Source: Saccoglossus kowalevskii (lineage: Eukaryota; Hemichordata; Enteropneusta; Harrimaniidae). From it: a DNA stretch of 40,111 bases. This document shows, piece after piece, positions 1 through 11,949 of the stretch. The notes under the pieces were generated by a model that made no database searches, was not told the origin of the DNA, and worked only from the letters and a program-made list of their open reading frames with translations. The translations under genes and the position numbers were made by a program. The stretch covers positions 177,885 to 217,995 of the forward strand of contig NW_003131858.1 of NCBI RefSeq assembly GCF_000003605.2, given 5' to 3'. How positions within the stretch are numbered: position 1 is the first letter of the stretch; every line of letters begins with the position of its first letter.

Positions 1-1089
1 AATTGTGCAGCATGAAAGATACAATAAGTCATTACAGAAAATAGTTTTACATAATTAGAATTACAATTCACTCAAAGAAGACATTGATATTGGGATATCT
101 GGTTTCCAGATGTAATGGACGGGTTTCTGAGTGTAGTAGACATGCATTTTAATAGGAATTTTGTAGATGTGCCGATATACTCTATATAGGGCATTGATGA
201 TAATCCGGTATGCACAAACACGTTAACAAAAATAGGCTTTCCCCAGCGAGTTCCTAACGAGATTTTATTCGACGTTATCGTCATTGTTTACTGCAGTACA
301 TAAACCAACAAGTGTTTTATACAAACATCATGATTCGAGCGTTCACTACCGTTGGCATAGCAACACTAATAATTCTTGAAACATGTCTACTCGTGTATGA
401 CCTGATGACGACTTGGTAGTTCAGCGCTATTCTCAACACAAGTTTAGTTAAGTATGACTGCAATTCATCAACTATATCAACTAGTATCCGTTTTAATAAT
501 GCATACATGTTTTCTTTCTTTATTATTATTATTTTCTATAATGTCCAAAGCTATTGAGAGTAATTGAGTATTAAAATAATCTTTGACTTATTTACTATTC
601 CCCACTCAGAATGTACATTTTCTTAATGTACGTGTTGTTGTTTGATGTGTGCCTAATAAAGGTGCGTGGGAAATGTGACACACGATGTCACATAGAGGAA
701 ATAAACTAATTATCGTTATAGTTTTCCGACCAATAACTGCAGACTTCGATAATCTAAATGTTAACAGAAGTGGAAATACATTTCAGTTGAATATATCCGT
801 AATGTTTTGTTCAAACTTACAGTGTCACATCTAGCTCACCAACTTTTCTCCAGTGCGTTGTGTATTCAACTCAATATAATTGTCTCAGATAATTGGAGCT
901 TAAACTATGCATACAACACCCGTTCATGGTATTCGTATTATGTGTTATATATAATGTGCTTGCGTATGTCATTATCTTGGCCATCATAGACGACGACGTA
1001 ATCAGTTTTTGACGACCAAGCTAAAGTGTTTGTAATGCATTTGGGTGTTTGTGTATTCTCATGAAATGATGGTAATTGAGAATACACAT
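1..1089. other. AT-rich desert, no supported gene
   Basis: The open frames here are 60-70 codons or less, have no recognisable domain or codon bias, and fit chance in AT-rich DNA. The only structure noted is the small hairpin at 674-692. Confidence 0.6.
674..692. repeat. Short perfect hairpin
   Basis: Seven-base arms TGTGACA and TGTCACA flank a five-base loop. No associated gene or element end was found, so function is unknown. Confidence 0.4.
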
Positions 1090-1250
1090 TATCTAAATGG
1101 GAAATGCACAATATGTTTTTCCATACATTTTGTTGGTAGAATTAACGATCGTGTTGAATTATGCATCGACGTGATTATGCATATACTTAATTGAAGAACA
1201 AATCATGGTCACTTTATTACACATATTATAATACATACTTTCCAGAGCTT
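1090..1250 (+). repeat. Long-duplication family, segment A, copy 1
   Basis: This stretch resembles 7225-7405 and 30050-30265 in the same strand and order. Shared patches include 'ccatac' followed by a run ending in 'gtagaattaacgatcgtg', an ATGCAT-centred patch, and 'ttattacacatactt'-like sequence. Identity is patchy with indels, as expected of an old duplication or an old dispersed element. No coding potential is visible. Confidence 0.5.
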
Positions 1251-1639
1251 TTCTGACTTTTGCAATGTATCAACCCGAAAATCATTCTAAACAGAGTTAC
1301 AGTTAGCACAAATTAGAGTAGATATATACTATTGTAAACTCCACAGTCATCATTTTGGGGTTCTGCAATTGAGGCTTGTAAAATATGCACATTTATGTAG
1401 GTAACACAAGCCCAGCTCACAAGTTACAAGTGACTTCTCTCTGTATAAGAATACAAATGTAATGAATAAACGATGTTTATAAACACAACCCTGGCGGTTA
1501 AGATCTGCGTAAGACAAGGTTGTTGATTCGTAGGAAAAAATAACGACCAGAACAATTGGTTACGTGTTGTGTAATATTCTAATACACGGTTAATAATTTC
1601 CCCAATACGTGAAGATTTGTCGTTGTATTTGTCACAAAC

Positions 1640-1770
1640 CCCGATATAAAAAAAACGATACTCTTTTAGCTCGGCATTTTTCTTTATGCCACAAAGGGGA
1701 TTTCATGGGAGTAAGACACAGATGAGACTCATAACAGGCAATATATAGTGAGTTAGGCAATAGATGTGAA
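1640..1770 (+). repeat. Long-duplication family, segment B, copy 1
   Basis: This segment matches 7715-7885. Both run through 'cgatat', A-rich sequence, a T-rich patch, 'ggcatttttc', 'gagtaa.acacagat.agac', 'ggcaata/ggtaatatat' and 'gttaggca' in the same order. The second copy has an extra AT-rich direct repeat near 7840-7870. Confidence 0.6.
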
Positions 1771-2289
1771 CAATATTTGATGCAGAATCGTCATATTTTC
1801 CTTCCCAGTTATGCTTTAAATATCGTATATAAAATGTAAAACTAAAAAATAGCATTATTTTGTTTAACAATAATTATAGTAGTTATATTATTAATGCTAA
1901 CTAATTCATAAAATTATAATTTATATATAATGTTGTCTTTCATTCATATTTTATATAGTGTTTTCTTTATTTGATTATGAGTGAATGGATTCAAGTGGTG
2001 GATCTACAGGTGACCTTAGTCACACAAATTAGTAGAATTATTTTAGGTTTTAGTCATATATTATAATAATTCATTTTAGAGTACATTTCATTGAGGTGTT
2101 TCATAGTAGTGACGTGATCATTGGTTAATTTACTGTTGGAATAAATAAATTAACAGATTGGATTTAAATCACCCTCTGTATGTCAATCCTCTTCGTCGGT
2201 GAAGTCTTCCTTCGTCTCAGCACACCAACCTGCTTTAAAATTTGAATTTTTTAATTAAACTAAATATACACTTCATATACAGATGATGG

Positions 2290-2365
2290 TATTTGTGATT
2301 GTGTCATTTCAATGGGAAATGCGTATTGATAAAACCGTTCCTAACGTTATTCACTGAATAGTGCT
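2290..2365 (+). repeat. Long-duplication family, segment C, copy 1
   Basis: A weak match to 34270-34335: 'tttgtgattgt', then 'catt/tattt', a G-rich step, 'aatgcg' and 'ttcct'. It is mainly supported by falling in the same order as the other segments. Confidence 0.3.
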
Positions 2366-2654
2366 CGACCCTCAATCTGCACGGCGAATTAATTGCACAT
2401 AATGGTGGTATTATCAATTTACTTGACGCGTGGAATCAATTATTTTTAAGCAAATGACCTCCCATATAACAATCGGAGCGTTTCCTATATTATGAATGTA
2501 TTTCTTCATTACGGCGTATGTTGTTTGAAAAGCACTAACAGGTCATTTATAACAAACACCAATGCCGATGGTTTGTGTCTGCATCTAATTCCATGGTTTT
2601 TGTGTGCTTAATGCCATTCTTGCAAACCACTAAACGATATGTATGGACTAATAC

Positions 2655-2770
2655 CTTGGTTAAGCTATACAGTTTAGCCTCTAATCTCGCTAAGCTGTAT
2701 CGTTGTGTTATTTAGCATGTTTTGTGATTGAAATACGTTCATTGACCTGTACTTTTCATTGACATATCTG
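2655..2770 (+). repeat. Long-duplication family, segment D, copy 1
   Basis: This matches 9936-10072. Both hold 'tggttaagct', 'ctgtat.g.tgtgttattt', 'tgtgat', 'cgttcattga' and 'tgta.t.tttca' in the same order and strand. This is one of the clearest pairs. It lies about 7.28 kb from its partner. Confidence 0.65.
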
Positions 2771-2929
2771 GTGCACAAGCACCTTTAGATAATATCATGT
2801 GTTTTTCATTTATGTGTCGGCGTAGAAAATACATCAATCACGCCGCCGCAAACACTTGTTTAGATAAGCATACAGTCATTAATCTATTACGACTAGGCAA
2901 AAAAACACCTTTGCAGTAAACGCACAACG

Positions 2930-3080
2930 AGAAAATCAAATGATGGCGATGTTGGGATACTTAGATATGGCATGATGGATGACTCACAGACGTCATGAGT
3001 CATGCATATCTCGTGTTATTGCAGCCAAGGCCTAAAAGAAATGTAATGATTCGACAAAATGCCACCGTCAGTGACATATG
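2930..3080 (+). repeat. Long-duplication family, segment E, copy 1
   Basis: This matches 10240-10412. Shared ordered patches are 'gatggcgat', a 'cat.ac.cgt' patch, 'tgttattg', 'ccaaggc/ccttggc', and 'cgac.aaatgccaccgtca' against 'cgacgtaatgccaccatca'. A small GC-rich inverted patch (gactcacagacgtcatgagtc) lies near 2980-3002 in this copy only. Confidence 0.65.
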
Positions 3081-3204
3081 TTTTTGGGAAATAAGCACCA
3101 ATCTATTATTTTGATATTTCGTATGTGATAGTGTAATTTTACAGTTAATTCACTCATATGTAGGTCGAAATTTTCTTTCATCAAAGTGAGATCCATTTAG
3201 ACAG

Positions 3205-3450
3205 GGTTTGATAATGTTTACGACATTCGCACTCTCAAAGGAAGCGTAGGTACAAACTGTAAATCAAATTGAATATTTAAAGAAAGAAGTGTTTACTCAA
3301 CTGCTAAATTCAAGGGCATGTTGACTTGTGGAAGTCAAATTTCGATCAATCTTGACATTGTACTGTAGAATAATTTACTTTTTAACGGTTAATGGCACTG
3401 TACTACGTAGGACAATCAGTTTACACATACATACGTCATTTTGTAAATTG
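3205..3450 (+). repeat. Long-duplication family, segment F, copy 1
   Basis: This matches 10515-10860 and, in part, 35395-35485. Shared patches include 'gat.atgtttacgac' with 'ctctcaaa', 'tttactcaactg', 'gttgac', 'gatcaa.ct', 'ttgacattgtactg' and 'ggcactgtact'. The second copy has small insertions. Confidence 0.55.
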
Positions 3451-4014
3451 TAAATTGTATCAAAGAATGTCAAGAAAGGGAACTACGATAAACGTTTATT
3501 TATTTTATTTACTGTTTATGCTGTAAATTTTCACAAATCTAATTGCTCACAGGTTGTAGCGGGCATCGCAATTGCGACTAAATTATTAGTAATTACTGAA
3601 CAACATACAGGACAGGTTTTGACCTATTTAAAACCACTCAGCATAAATTTAAAGAAAAATCAATTATTGGCAATTTAGGTAAACCGTAATACAAGATATC
3701 AATGTTCATGTGTTTAAGATCAATTGATTACGTTCGTTCGTGGAAAAACAAGACCTCATGACGACTGTATATGTTCAACCACATGTAAATGCAGTAAGTT
3801 TCAACAACATTTTACAGACCAAATCAACTTCAGAACAAAACATTTTCAGTGAGATTAAACAGCTTTCCCATGAAATGGTCCTCTATACCGATCTTCTTCA
3901 ATATTGAATCGATACTATTATCTCCTGTAACAACAATTACCATGCTCGAAACGAGGCGATGAAATTGTCATTTCATATTTCCACTACTTTGATGAAATCC
4001 AGTTGGTCTCGAGT
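3451..4014. other. AT-rich desert, no feature seen
   Basis: I saw no supported ORF, RNA or transposon end. A short 'gtaaattgtaaattgta' direct repeat near 3443-3460 borders it. Confidence 0.5.
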
Positions 4015-4465
4015 AATAAGTATGCCCTTTAGATACACTTATACTTGAGTGTCTGCAGATGACATAAGATGAATCAGTATTATTACAGTATTCTATCTTT
4101 ATCATCGGCATTTTACAGTTCTGAGCTGATAAGTGATGAGAAGATCTACATGCATAGTGATAGGAACTCACCAGTTGAATCTCCGTGTATTTCAATAAGT
4201 TACAGTTTAAGTGCCATTTTTTAAGTGCAACTACGAACCACATACATATCTTTATTTAAATGGCGAATAATACGCATGTCCCTAAGATATATATCAGTGT
4301 GCCTGCAGTTGATATAAGATGAATATGTATTATCATCGTCTTTTCCTAAATTTGTTTTAATATTTGATGACATATTTGTTTGCATAGTGACCATAGACAC
4401 TAATGTTTACATTTGCATAGTCTTTTTTGGCGAAACCTGTAAACTACGAATCACATATATATCGT
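4015..4465 (+). repeat. Degenerate tandem duplication, unit about 210-250 bp
   Basis: The first half (about 4015-4255) and second half (about 4265-4465) share ordered landmarks: 'tgtctgcagatgacataaga' against 'tgcctgcagttgatataaga', then 'tattat', 'catcg', 'gcatagtgat/gcatagtgac', and 'ctacgaaccacatacatatc' against 'ctacgaatcacatatatatc'. The spacing falls from about 250 to about 213 between the first and last landmarks, so the second copy has lost sequence. The 91-codon minus-strand frame inside is not supported as a gene. Confidence 0.65.
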
Positions 4466-4969
4466 TTGATTGTTCCTACAATATCTAGTTTATTAAACTG
4501 GTGAAGAAATTTATTACCTTTAATTTACTTTATTATAATTGTAAAACTATTTTTGGAGATGTAATTAGATCATAGTTGCTAATTCAAAGTCTAAGAAAAT
4601 TCTAACCGTTTCACAATCCGTGAAAATTGCGACTACGTGAAACATATTTCTGTACACAGTGAAGTTGATGACCTGTATAAATCGCACTATATACATGTAT
4701 GTATGACAGTGAAATTGAAGTTATATTTAAGCAATGTATGTATCAACGCAGTCAGTTCGAAAACAGGGTACAGCTCATAAATATCCAATGTTTAAACAGT
4801 GCGTGGAAAGTAGCGCTTTTCTCGTAAATAATGACGGCTACTGATTGGAACAATAAGAAAGTTTTTTTTCGTAGTGAATGCTGAACAAAAACCAAGAGCT
4901 GCCGAAGGTTAGTAAATTGTTATTGCAAATAGGAGCGCGCCAAATGTAGTGTACTGTGTTATGTTGTTA

Positions 4970-5220
4970 CTGTATACACTCCCAGATGGAGTATAAACTA
5001 TTTTAAATAGTTTCTTAGTGCGCGAAAAAGTATGTGGTATGCAATAATACATATATCATGGACAATACACTTCATGATAATGCTGTTCAGGGGCTTTGTA
5101 AACGCTAGTGATTCGTTTAAAATAACAATCGTCAAGCTGTGTTAATGTAATATAATATATAGTCTTTTATAGTTTTTTTAATAGGTCATGAACGTTTCTA
5201 TGAATAGAATACAATATCAC
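4970..5220 (+). repeat. Long-duplication family, segment H, copy 1
   Basis: This matches 21290-21620. Shared ordered patches are 'actattttaaa', 'gattcg.tt.aa', 'cgctgtgttaatg.aatata' (here 'agctgtgttaatgtaatata') and 'tgaacgtttctatg' followed by 'atacaata'. It holds an eight-base-arm palindrome at 4995-5013. Confidence 0.6.
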
Positions 5221-6700
5221 ACAATTCACGTTTTTGTTGGTTCATTGTTAAATATGAAAACGAGGGCAGCAAATGTTTTCAATAACGAAAAAAAGAAAAT
5301 ATAATATTTAAACTGCTTTGTAACCCTAGGTTGTTCAATGTCCATCTTGTTTTATGTATTTTTTTAGTAATTTGCCAAGGCTTTGGTAAAACCAGCCACT
5401 AAATAGTGTTGTCTGGGGTCCCTCTTTCTATATAACTAACGCTACTTTTGAAAAGCTATAGAACAAATTCGGACAAATTGTTAGCACGTTTCAGCGTATT
5501 CCAATCGGATTAAATATCCCAAGCTGAGACGCATCAAGTATTTTTGAAGACAGGTGCACATGATCTGAAAGAGTGATTGCTATTATTGAGGACATTTTAC
5601 TGATAAAACTCAAAAAAATGTCTCTATATAAAATTATTTTTCAACAGATGAAATCACATGTTATAAATGCTTAAAACGGTCAAGTTGCCTGGTCATAAAA
5701 GAGAAAAAATACTGTGGCTGAAAATAGTCAATAGAAATAATAACCCAAATGACGAATCACACACACTTTAGTCAACAATTCTGTCCAACATCATTGAGAG
5801 TTTCAAACTCACTGCTGCATTGCGACATGTTAACTTGGGCTAGTAATTAGAGTATGTCCTGCCTTTGAACTGTTTTATATCAGAATCTATAGTCATGAGA
5901 ATCAAGCACACATCAATTAAACCACATTTTGTTATATTTAAATCGTCCTTTACAAAAATAAATAAACAACCAAAATCCCGTCTGCCGCTTTAAACATTAC
6001 GAAACAAACTTGAAAAAACACATTTAGAAACACATTAAAGATGATTTATGACAAAATTTATTCAATATAAACACCGATAATAATTTTCATAATTACCGAT
6101 TACGCGTGAATATATTAAAGATATAAGTTAATTTATTATACTCTCGAATTGTTAGCATTTCATTTGACTTGATTTATGACTGAAAGCAGCTAAATCGCAT
6201 TAAAAACAATATGTAGCATATCAGGCCAGTTGTATACCATTGCCATGGAAACCTTGTTACATAAAAATCAGAACACGCAGTCAAATTACAGGTGTTAAAA
6301 TAGGCTCCTCTGACAATCACGTGAATCTCACAGCTTATGCAGATGATGTAAGTTTTTTCAGACAGAGAAAACTCAGTGAGTTATGAGAAAGCAAAGAACT
6401 CCCGAATTATTCCTAGGGGCGGGCAGTTGGAAATCACGTATTGATAAACCACTAGGCATTGGTTGGCACAGTGATGGATTAAAACTATTGGTATGTATAT
6501 TGGCACTTTAAAAGTACTGCTAACGTGAGGAGAAAATATACACGGACAGTACTGATATATTTTGTATTCGTCTCAATACGAGCATTGTACGCAAAATTGA
6601 CACGTCATTCTGTTCACTGTTGTACATACAAAGTTAGACTTCACACAGCTTAGGTGTAGCTTATTTTGAGCTGTAAGAAATACTTGAATGGTGACACCAA
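5221..6700. other. AT-rich desert, no supported gene
   Basis: Stop codons are frequent in all frames and no domain, RNA gene or repeat boundary could be recognised. A weak match to about 21830-21960 near 5540-5590 may continue segment H but is too diverged to claim. Confidence 0.5.
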
Positions 6701-6709
6701 CGAATCACC

Positions 6710-6815
6710 TTAGAACATCTCAAGGGACAGTGTGATCTGAGTTAGAACCTTATCTTTACATATAGAGTTGTTACAAGGTTACAACGTCTATACTTTATAT
6801 TAACCTCGCACACAT
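6710..6815 (+). repeat. Long-duplication family, segment G, copy 2
   Basis: This matches 29510-29620: 'atctcaag', then 'gttaga.ccttatctttacatata' (with 'agagccttatctttacatat' in the partner), a TA-rich step and 'atattaacct/atatcaacct'. In both places it lies upstream of segment A. I did not find the equivalent upstream of copy 1. Confidence 0.5.
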
Positions 6816-7224
6816 GTGTTCCACAAAAATCCATTGACTGGTGCGAAGCACGTTACTAATGCATGTACTATAATAAATTTAGAATTTATGTTACAGGGAA
6901 TGAACGCAATTTTCTCTCAAATTCAACACCTTCATTCTATTCTAGTTAACTGTTGGTTTCGTGACTCTGTATTTGTCAGCAAATGCAACATTATTCAAAC
7001 AACACATTTTCATATCATTCTGATGATCTGTTATCTTGAGTGTTATCTAAATCTGATGTATATATGTCACTCTTTTAATGACAGTCATATGCAGTGACGT
7101 AATATTTTTTTACGAATAATCTGCCTGTAATGCATGTTTATACTCATTAACTGATTTTTATGGAATACTAATGTTTTTTATCTCGTCCCTCGTAACTCGT
7201 ACCATAAATGAAACAGTATATCAG

Positions 7225-7405
7225 GTATATGGAAAGTACAAACTATGGATAAGATCAAACTGTTGTCATAAGATTGGTTTCTCACAGTCTTCTGTTAGTC
7301 GAATTTAAAACCGTGTTAAAGTATGCATTGATGTGTTTTCTGTGCAAACCTAGTCAATTATAGAAGATATTGAACGAATGACGATTACATTATTATTCAT
7401 ACTAC
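7225..7405 (+). repeat. Long-duplication family, segment A, copy 2
   Basis: This partner of 1090-1250 and 30050-30265 begins with 'tatatggaaagta', like 'tatatgggaagta' at about 30056. It continues with 'gtcgaatttaaaaccgtg' against 'gtagaattaacgatcgtg' and an ATGCAT-type patch. Confidence 0.5.
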
Positions 7406-7714
7406 AACTCATGTCCACTAATTAAGTAAATACTTTTCCCCCTGCCATATATTTGGCAACATAATTTTAGTGTTCATGTACAGTTATGGAATACGTTTAC
7501 TAAAAGTTTGAACCCTAATCACCTAAAAAACGTTGACCAAAGTAAAGGTATATACAGAGACAGTTTACAAATCGCGTACAGTTAAATCTAGTGCCTGCTC
7601 TCTGTATATGGATACAGATGTAACAATTACAGGCTGTAAAAATATACATACATACGTAGATGAGAACATTTGATCAGGCGATAAGGCGTTGAATAATACT
7701 TAAATTTATGGCCC

Positions 7715-7885
7715 GTATCGATATATGAGAAAAAGTATTTTTATTTTTTACCCTGGCATTTTTCACGCATTTACAAGGGCAGTAAAAACATGTTTTAATG
7801 AGAGTAATACACAGATAAGACGCAATCTGCGGCAGGTAATATATAAATATATATCATAAATATATATCAGGGGTTAGGCATGGGA
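7715..7885 (+). repeat. Long-duplication family, segment B, copy 2
   Basis: This partner of 1640-1770 contains an internal short direct repeat, 'aaatatatatca' twice, that is absent from copy 1. Confidence 0.6.
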
Positions 7886-8224
7886 GTTAAACTTATTCGC
7901 TACACTTCTTTCTCAAGTTAACAGTAATGGTATATTTTTGTTGGTTGTTAATGTTGTAAAAGTCCTTTGACAGCCGACGGTTTCTATTCAGCCTTCACTG
8001 AGAAAACAATCTTTCTTAGTTTCGAATAGTGCCCGTTTACGAGTTTCTTTGCTCTGAAGAATGCTCATTTAGTGGGGAGGTATTTTTTCTAGGTTTTAAA
8101 AAATACTCGTTTACATGTTTCTGTGTTTTCAACAATAACTATTTACCAGGAAATGACTATTTTTCATAGTTGTAAAACAAAGAATACAATATATCCGTAA
8201 CAATTTTAAAATGATACGTATTTT

Positions 8225-8460
8225 CCAGCAGCTACACTATGGTTTACGACCAACGATTTTCTCTGTTCGAGGAGCTGAATGTGTGCATGATCACTCCACA
8301 AGATGAGATAAGCAGGTACAGTTGCAATGAAAAGAAATATCTCGTTTAATATGAACCTCGACCCCCGCACCTGGTACGCAATTACCGAGAGATTTTTCAA
8401 CATCCCCATACACTTTCTTGAGCACTTGATTAATGAGGTATCAAAAAACCGGACGCGGTA
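8225..8460 (-). repeat. tRNA-derived SINE, minus-strand copy
   Basis: Read on the minus strand, about 8415-8340 gives GGGGATGTTG, 'tctctcggtaattgcgtacc', 'aggtgcgggggtcgagg' and 'ttcat'. This is the layout of a tRNA D-arm (A box region), anticodon arm and T-arm (B box region), as in SINE heads of many invertebrates. It aligns with 9105-9185 on the other strand. The rest of the range is the probable non-tRNA body, with boundaries uncertain. The 151-codon minus-strand frame at 8206-8661 runs through this repeat, has no recognisable domain, and is not called as a gene. Confidence 0.55.
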
Positions 8461-9104
8461 TGTCTTTGATGTGAAGCCACAATTCCATTGATTTGTAAAA
8501 TCATTGCTGTATTGGGAGAAATATAATATGAACAAAACACTGGGAATAATATTAACCGGAAATGATAAATGTAAATTCCGTTGATTGGGATCGGGGTTTG
8601 TTTTCATTGAGCCTTTATTAATAATATTAGCGTTGTGAGTGTCGCGTTCTACATTACTCATTGCGAGTTTACAAAAACACTCATCGCCAAGTCAATCTTT
8701 CCCTGTTTTCAGTCGACGTCTTTCGCTTCTCATGCCGTAACGTATCCGATGCGAAGGAAATATACGCCTTGTCATAGTAGCAATAATTGTATAGTATACG
8801 AGTAGTTAAAACTCAGGAACTGCATTCAAAATTAAACTGTTCCCAATAGGGTATTTTAGGTAATTCCATTATATGTTCGGAAAGTTTTTTTAATTAATTG
8901 TGTCAACCAGGGTTATTATTTTCGTGAAACCTTCAAAATATAATTAATTAAATGAACGAGCATTCTTATGAATGAAATAATAAAGTGCCAGACAACAAAA
9001 ACGCATAAAAACATTGTTTGACTGAATTCTCATAAGTTGTAATAGTGAAACCCCGATTCGTTTTTTTTTTTGATTAACGTAGGCGGGTATGTAACTGTAC
9101 ACAA

Positions 9105-9232
9105 TGGTCACTGGAGTATTGGGGTGTTGCAAAGTCCCTCAGTAATTGCCTACCAATTGCGGGAGTTAGGTATATGCAAATATCTTGCACGCGCTGTTAA
9201 GGCAAAATATTGTATGTATGTATGTATGTATA
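9105..9232 (+). repeat. tRNA-derived SINE, plus-strand copy with TGTA tail
   Basis: From 9118 it reads GGGGTGTTG, 'ccctcagtaattgcctacc', 'aattgcgggagttagg'. This aligns with the minus-strand copy at 8340-8415, and in one shared frame both translate to 'SVIAYQ'. It ends in a TGTA microsatellite at 9211-9231, a usual kind of SINE tail. An 11-T run at 9061-9071 lies just upstream. Confidence 0.55.
9211..9231 (+). repeat. TGTA microsatellite
   Basis: About five TGTA units, at the 3' end of the plus-strand SINE copy. Confidence 0.9.
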
Positions 9233-9935
9233 TTGTGTTTGACAATTACTTTTACTAGTATTTATTCAAACATGCTTTGGATGTCCATGAGTCCATTATT
9301 CATATTATTGGCCGATTAAATCAATATAGATTCGTATATATTTCTCGTCCACGTGTCAATTCTAACAGTGAACAATTTCCAGATTTTATTCTTCAAACAC
9401 ATTGGTGCTTCGTGTTATGATTACTGTGGACATATGGTATCGGTTCATATGTCATTGAATTACATCAAATAGTAAAAAAATACATTCATTATACATTGTA
9501 TAGTTTTGTTGTGAGCGTTTAAACTTGAATAAATTCAATCCATACGCTAGCCAAATTTTAAATGTGAAGTGTTTGTCAAAATAACCAAGCAAATTAATTC
9601 AACAATATTAATGATTAGTTTTATTATGTATGTAAGTGAATGCTTATCGTAAAATTGTACGTGACATTGGCGAATTCATTGCAGATGCTGATGGTTTTAT
9701 TAAATTACTGGACACGCGCATTTACAAGAAACCAATTACCCGGTCGTAACGATGAGGGTATGTAATAAAAATGACCCGGTTGATAATCGAGGCAGTATAT
9801 AAAAATATTGTAACAAGAGTTAATTTACAATACAAGTACTTATGTCTGCGACGTATGTCTGTATGTATTCCGGTTTCTGTTTGCTTATTTCATTTCCCGG
9901 AACAGTCGCAATGATGAATACATTTGTGATAATAA

Positions 9936-10072
9936 TGTGGTTAAGCTGAATAGTTCTATCTTCTAAAAAAACAAAAAGCAAGAGTGGAACTGTATTGCTG
10001 TGTTATTTGGGTATTATAATATTATGTGATACAAATCCGTTCATTGATTTGTATTCTTTCAAGGCATGTATT
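9936..10072 (+). repeat. Long-duplication family, segment D, copy 2
   Basis: This partner of 2655-2770 sits after the two SINE insertions. These probably account for part of the rise in offset from about 6.1 kb at segment B to about 7.3 kb here. Confidence 0.65.
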
Positions 10073-10239
10073 ACTATATATACAATTTTAGTAATATAGT
10101 CACATTATACAATATAATTAATATGTTCTACTTGTGTCCTGCAAACGCACTTCCGATAGTATGCACATAAATCTAGCCGCTGCATACACATGGTTAGAAA
10201 AACGTACAGCCAATACCATCTGATACGAAACAACCTCTC

Positions 10240-10412
10240 AATAAACGAACAACGTCATACCGAAAGATGGCGATATATAACACATCCAGTTAAGACAATG
10301 AACGTATATATGTATACACACATCATCACTCGTGTATGTCACTTGTTATTGAGAACCTTGGCACAAAGGAGATTATATCCAAATAAATCGACGTAATGCC
10401 ACCATCAAAGCC
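10240..10412 (+). repeat. Long-duplication family, segment E, copy 2
   Basis: This partner of 2930-3080 has 'gccaccatca' at 10398 corresponding to 'gccaccgtca' at 3061. The short frame across 10190-10396 is not supported as a gene. Confidence 0.65.
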
Positions 10413-10514
10413 TTACAAATTCGGGAATTTCTCATTATACAATTATGATATTATTTTATATGTGTTCACGTATTACCATGTGTGTCGACATTTTATCATA
10501 AAGGTAGTATCTAT

Positions 10515-10860
10515 ATGAGTAGGGGATGATAGTGTTTACGACTCTCAAAAAATGTTAATCAAATGATGATATGAGGTTCAAATGGGATTTCAACTGCTGT
10601 ATTTTAAAATTATTCTTTTATTTGAGTTGGTCTTGATGTTCATTTAAATTGATTTGCAAACATCTGAAGAACGTTTATTCAACTGGCGATCTTTTTATTA
10701 AAACAATTGTTAATACGGCTGTGAATTGAACTATAAGATACGAATGGAAAAGTTGACCAAATTGTATAATACACGAGTTGATCAAGCTAGTGCTGACAGA
10801 CCATTTATACCTTATCAGTGAATAGCACTGTATCTAGCACGGAAGTATGTTTAAACCTAT
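10515..10860 (+). repeat. Long-duplication family, segment F, copy 2
   Basis: This partner of 3205-3450 has 'gtttacgactctcaaa', 'tttattcaactg', 'gttgatcaagct' and 'agcactgtatct' in the same order as copy 1. Confidence 0.5.
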
Positions 10861-11099
10861 CTACTCGTAGTTGTAATTACATTGTGACAGTTTCGCATCT
10901 ATAAATATAGATACACTAAAAAATTATCAAGTGATATTGTATATGTTTTAGCAATGACATTCGTCCTAACAGGTAAAACATTTAAAGTGTTTATAAGCTT
11001 TTCCCCAATTTTAAAACACTTTTATAATTACAAAAGGTGTTTATAGTGAAATCACTTGTAAGTCAATGTTTTCGATTGCAACATTTTGTGAATTTTTGT

Positions 11100-11470
11100 A
11101 TACAACACATTATGTAAAATGCTTCCACCTGAAATATTTATTGAAAAGTATTCATTATCACTTTTAAAAGACATTTTACTGAAGATACATTTTAAAAGAT
11201 GTTTTCACCAGGAACACGTATTAAAAATATTCAATAAAACAACACATTTTTAAAAGTGCTTTCACTAGAAACATGTGTTGAAAAGTATTCATTATCACAA
11301 CAATTTTAAAAGTGCTTTCACTATAAACACATATGTTGAAAAGTGTTTTCACCAAAAACATGTATTGCAAAGGTTTATCATCGCAATGCTTTGAAAAATG
11401 CTTTCACGCAAAACACAATTTAAATATTGAAAAGTACTTGTATCAGCGACACATTTTAAAATTAATTCCT
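11100..11470 (+). repeat. Degenerate tandem array, unit about 56 bp
   Basis: The unit approximates 'taaaagtgctttcacta', 'gaaacatgtgttgaaaag', 'tattcattatcacaacaat'. The best-kept neighbours start at 11251 and 11307, a period of 56. Later units at about 11338 and 11393 show an indel and then a 55-base step. The 101-codon plus-strand frame at 11333-11638 begins inside the array and is read as a by-product. Confidence 0.75.
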
Positions 11471-11949
11471 AATATTAGCAAAATCATCTCGTCCGCTCTT
11501 AACAAGAATTCATTTTTTCTCTCCAGTGTGAAAAAAATACAATATCATCAAAATATTTTAAGTAATGTTGAACTTAATTATCTCATTATTGTTTCGAGGA
11601 ATGTGATATTTGAATCAGAAATACTACTGTTGTTATAAAGTATGCAGAAACGAAAATATGACTACACACCAGTAAAACGAATTGAATTTTCCTGTTGAAT
11701 TCTGTTCTATAATTTTATTTGGTAACATATATCATGACTCGGAGGAATGTCGACAATGAATTTATGCAGGATGTAATTTCCTGATGCTGTAAATCTAGTA
11801 CCGTACAAACTCGCACATAATTAAATGATTGGAGACCGCTACAAATGACTATGCAGTACACGGCTGCATATGTTGGCTCTATCAATTACTTTGTTTACAC
11901 GTTTTATAATGGAGTAACAAAACCACTATACCTTAAATGTTATTTAGGA

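Noticed and set aside
8206-8661. 151-codon minus-strand ORF as a gene
   Set aside because: It runs through a tRNA-derived SINE copy that recurs inverted at 9.1 kb. No domain or signal peptide is visible, and its resemblance to the 9070-9258 frame comes from the repeat.
11333-11638. 101-codon plus-strand ORF as a gene
   Set aside because: It begins inside the 56-bp tandem array, and the composition is Lys/Asn/Ile/Leu-rich as expected from AT-rich DNA.
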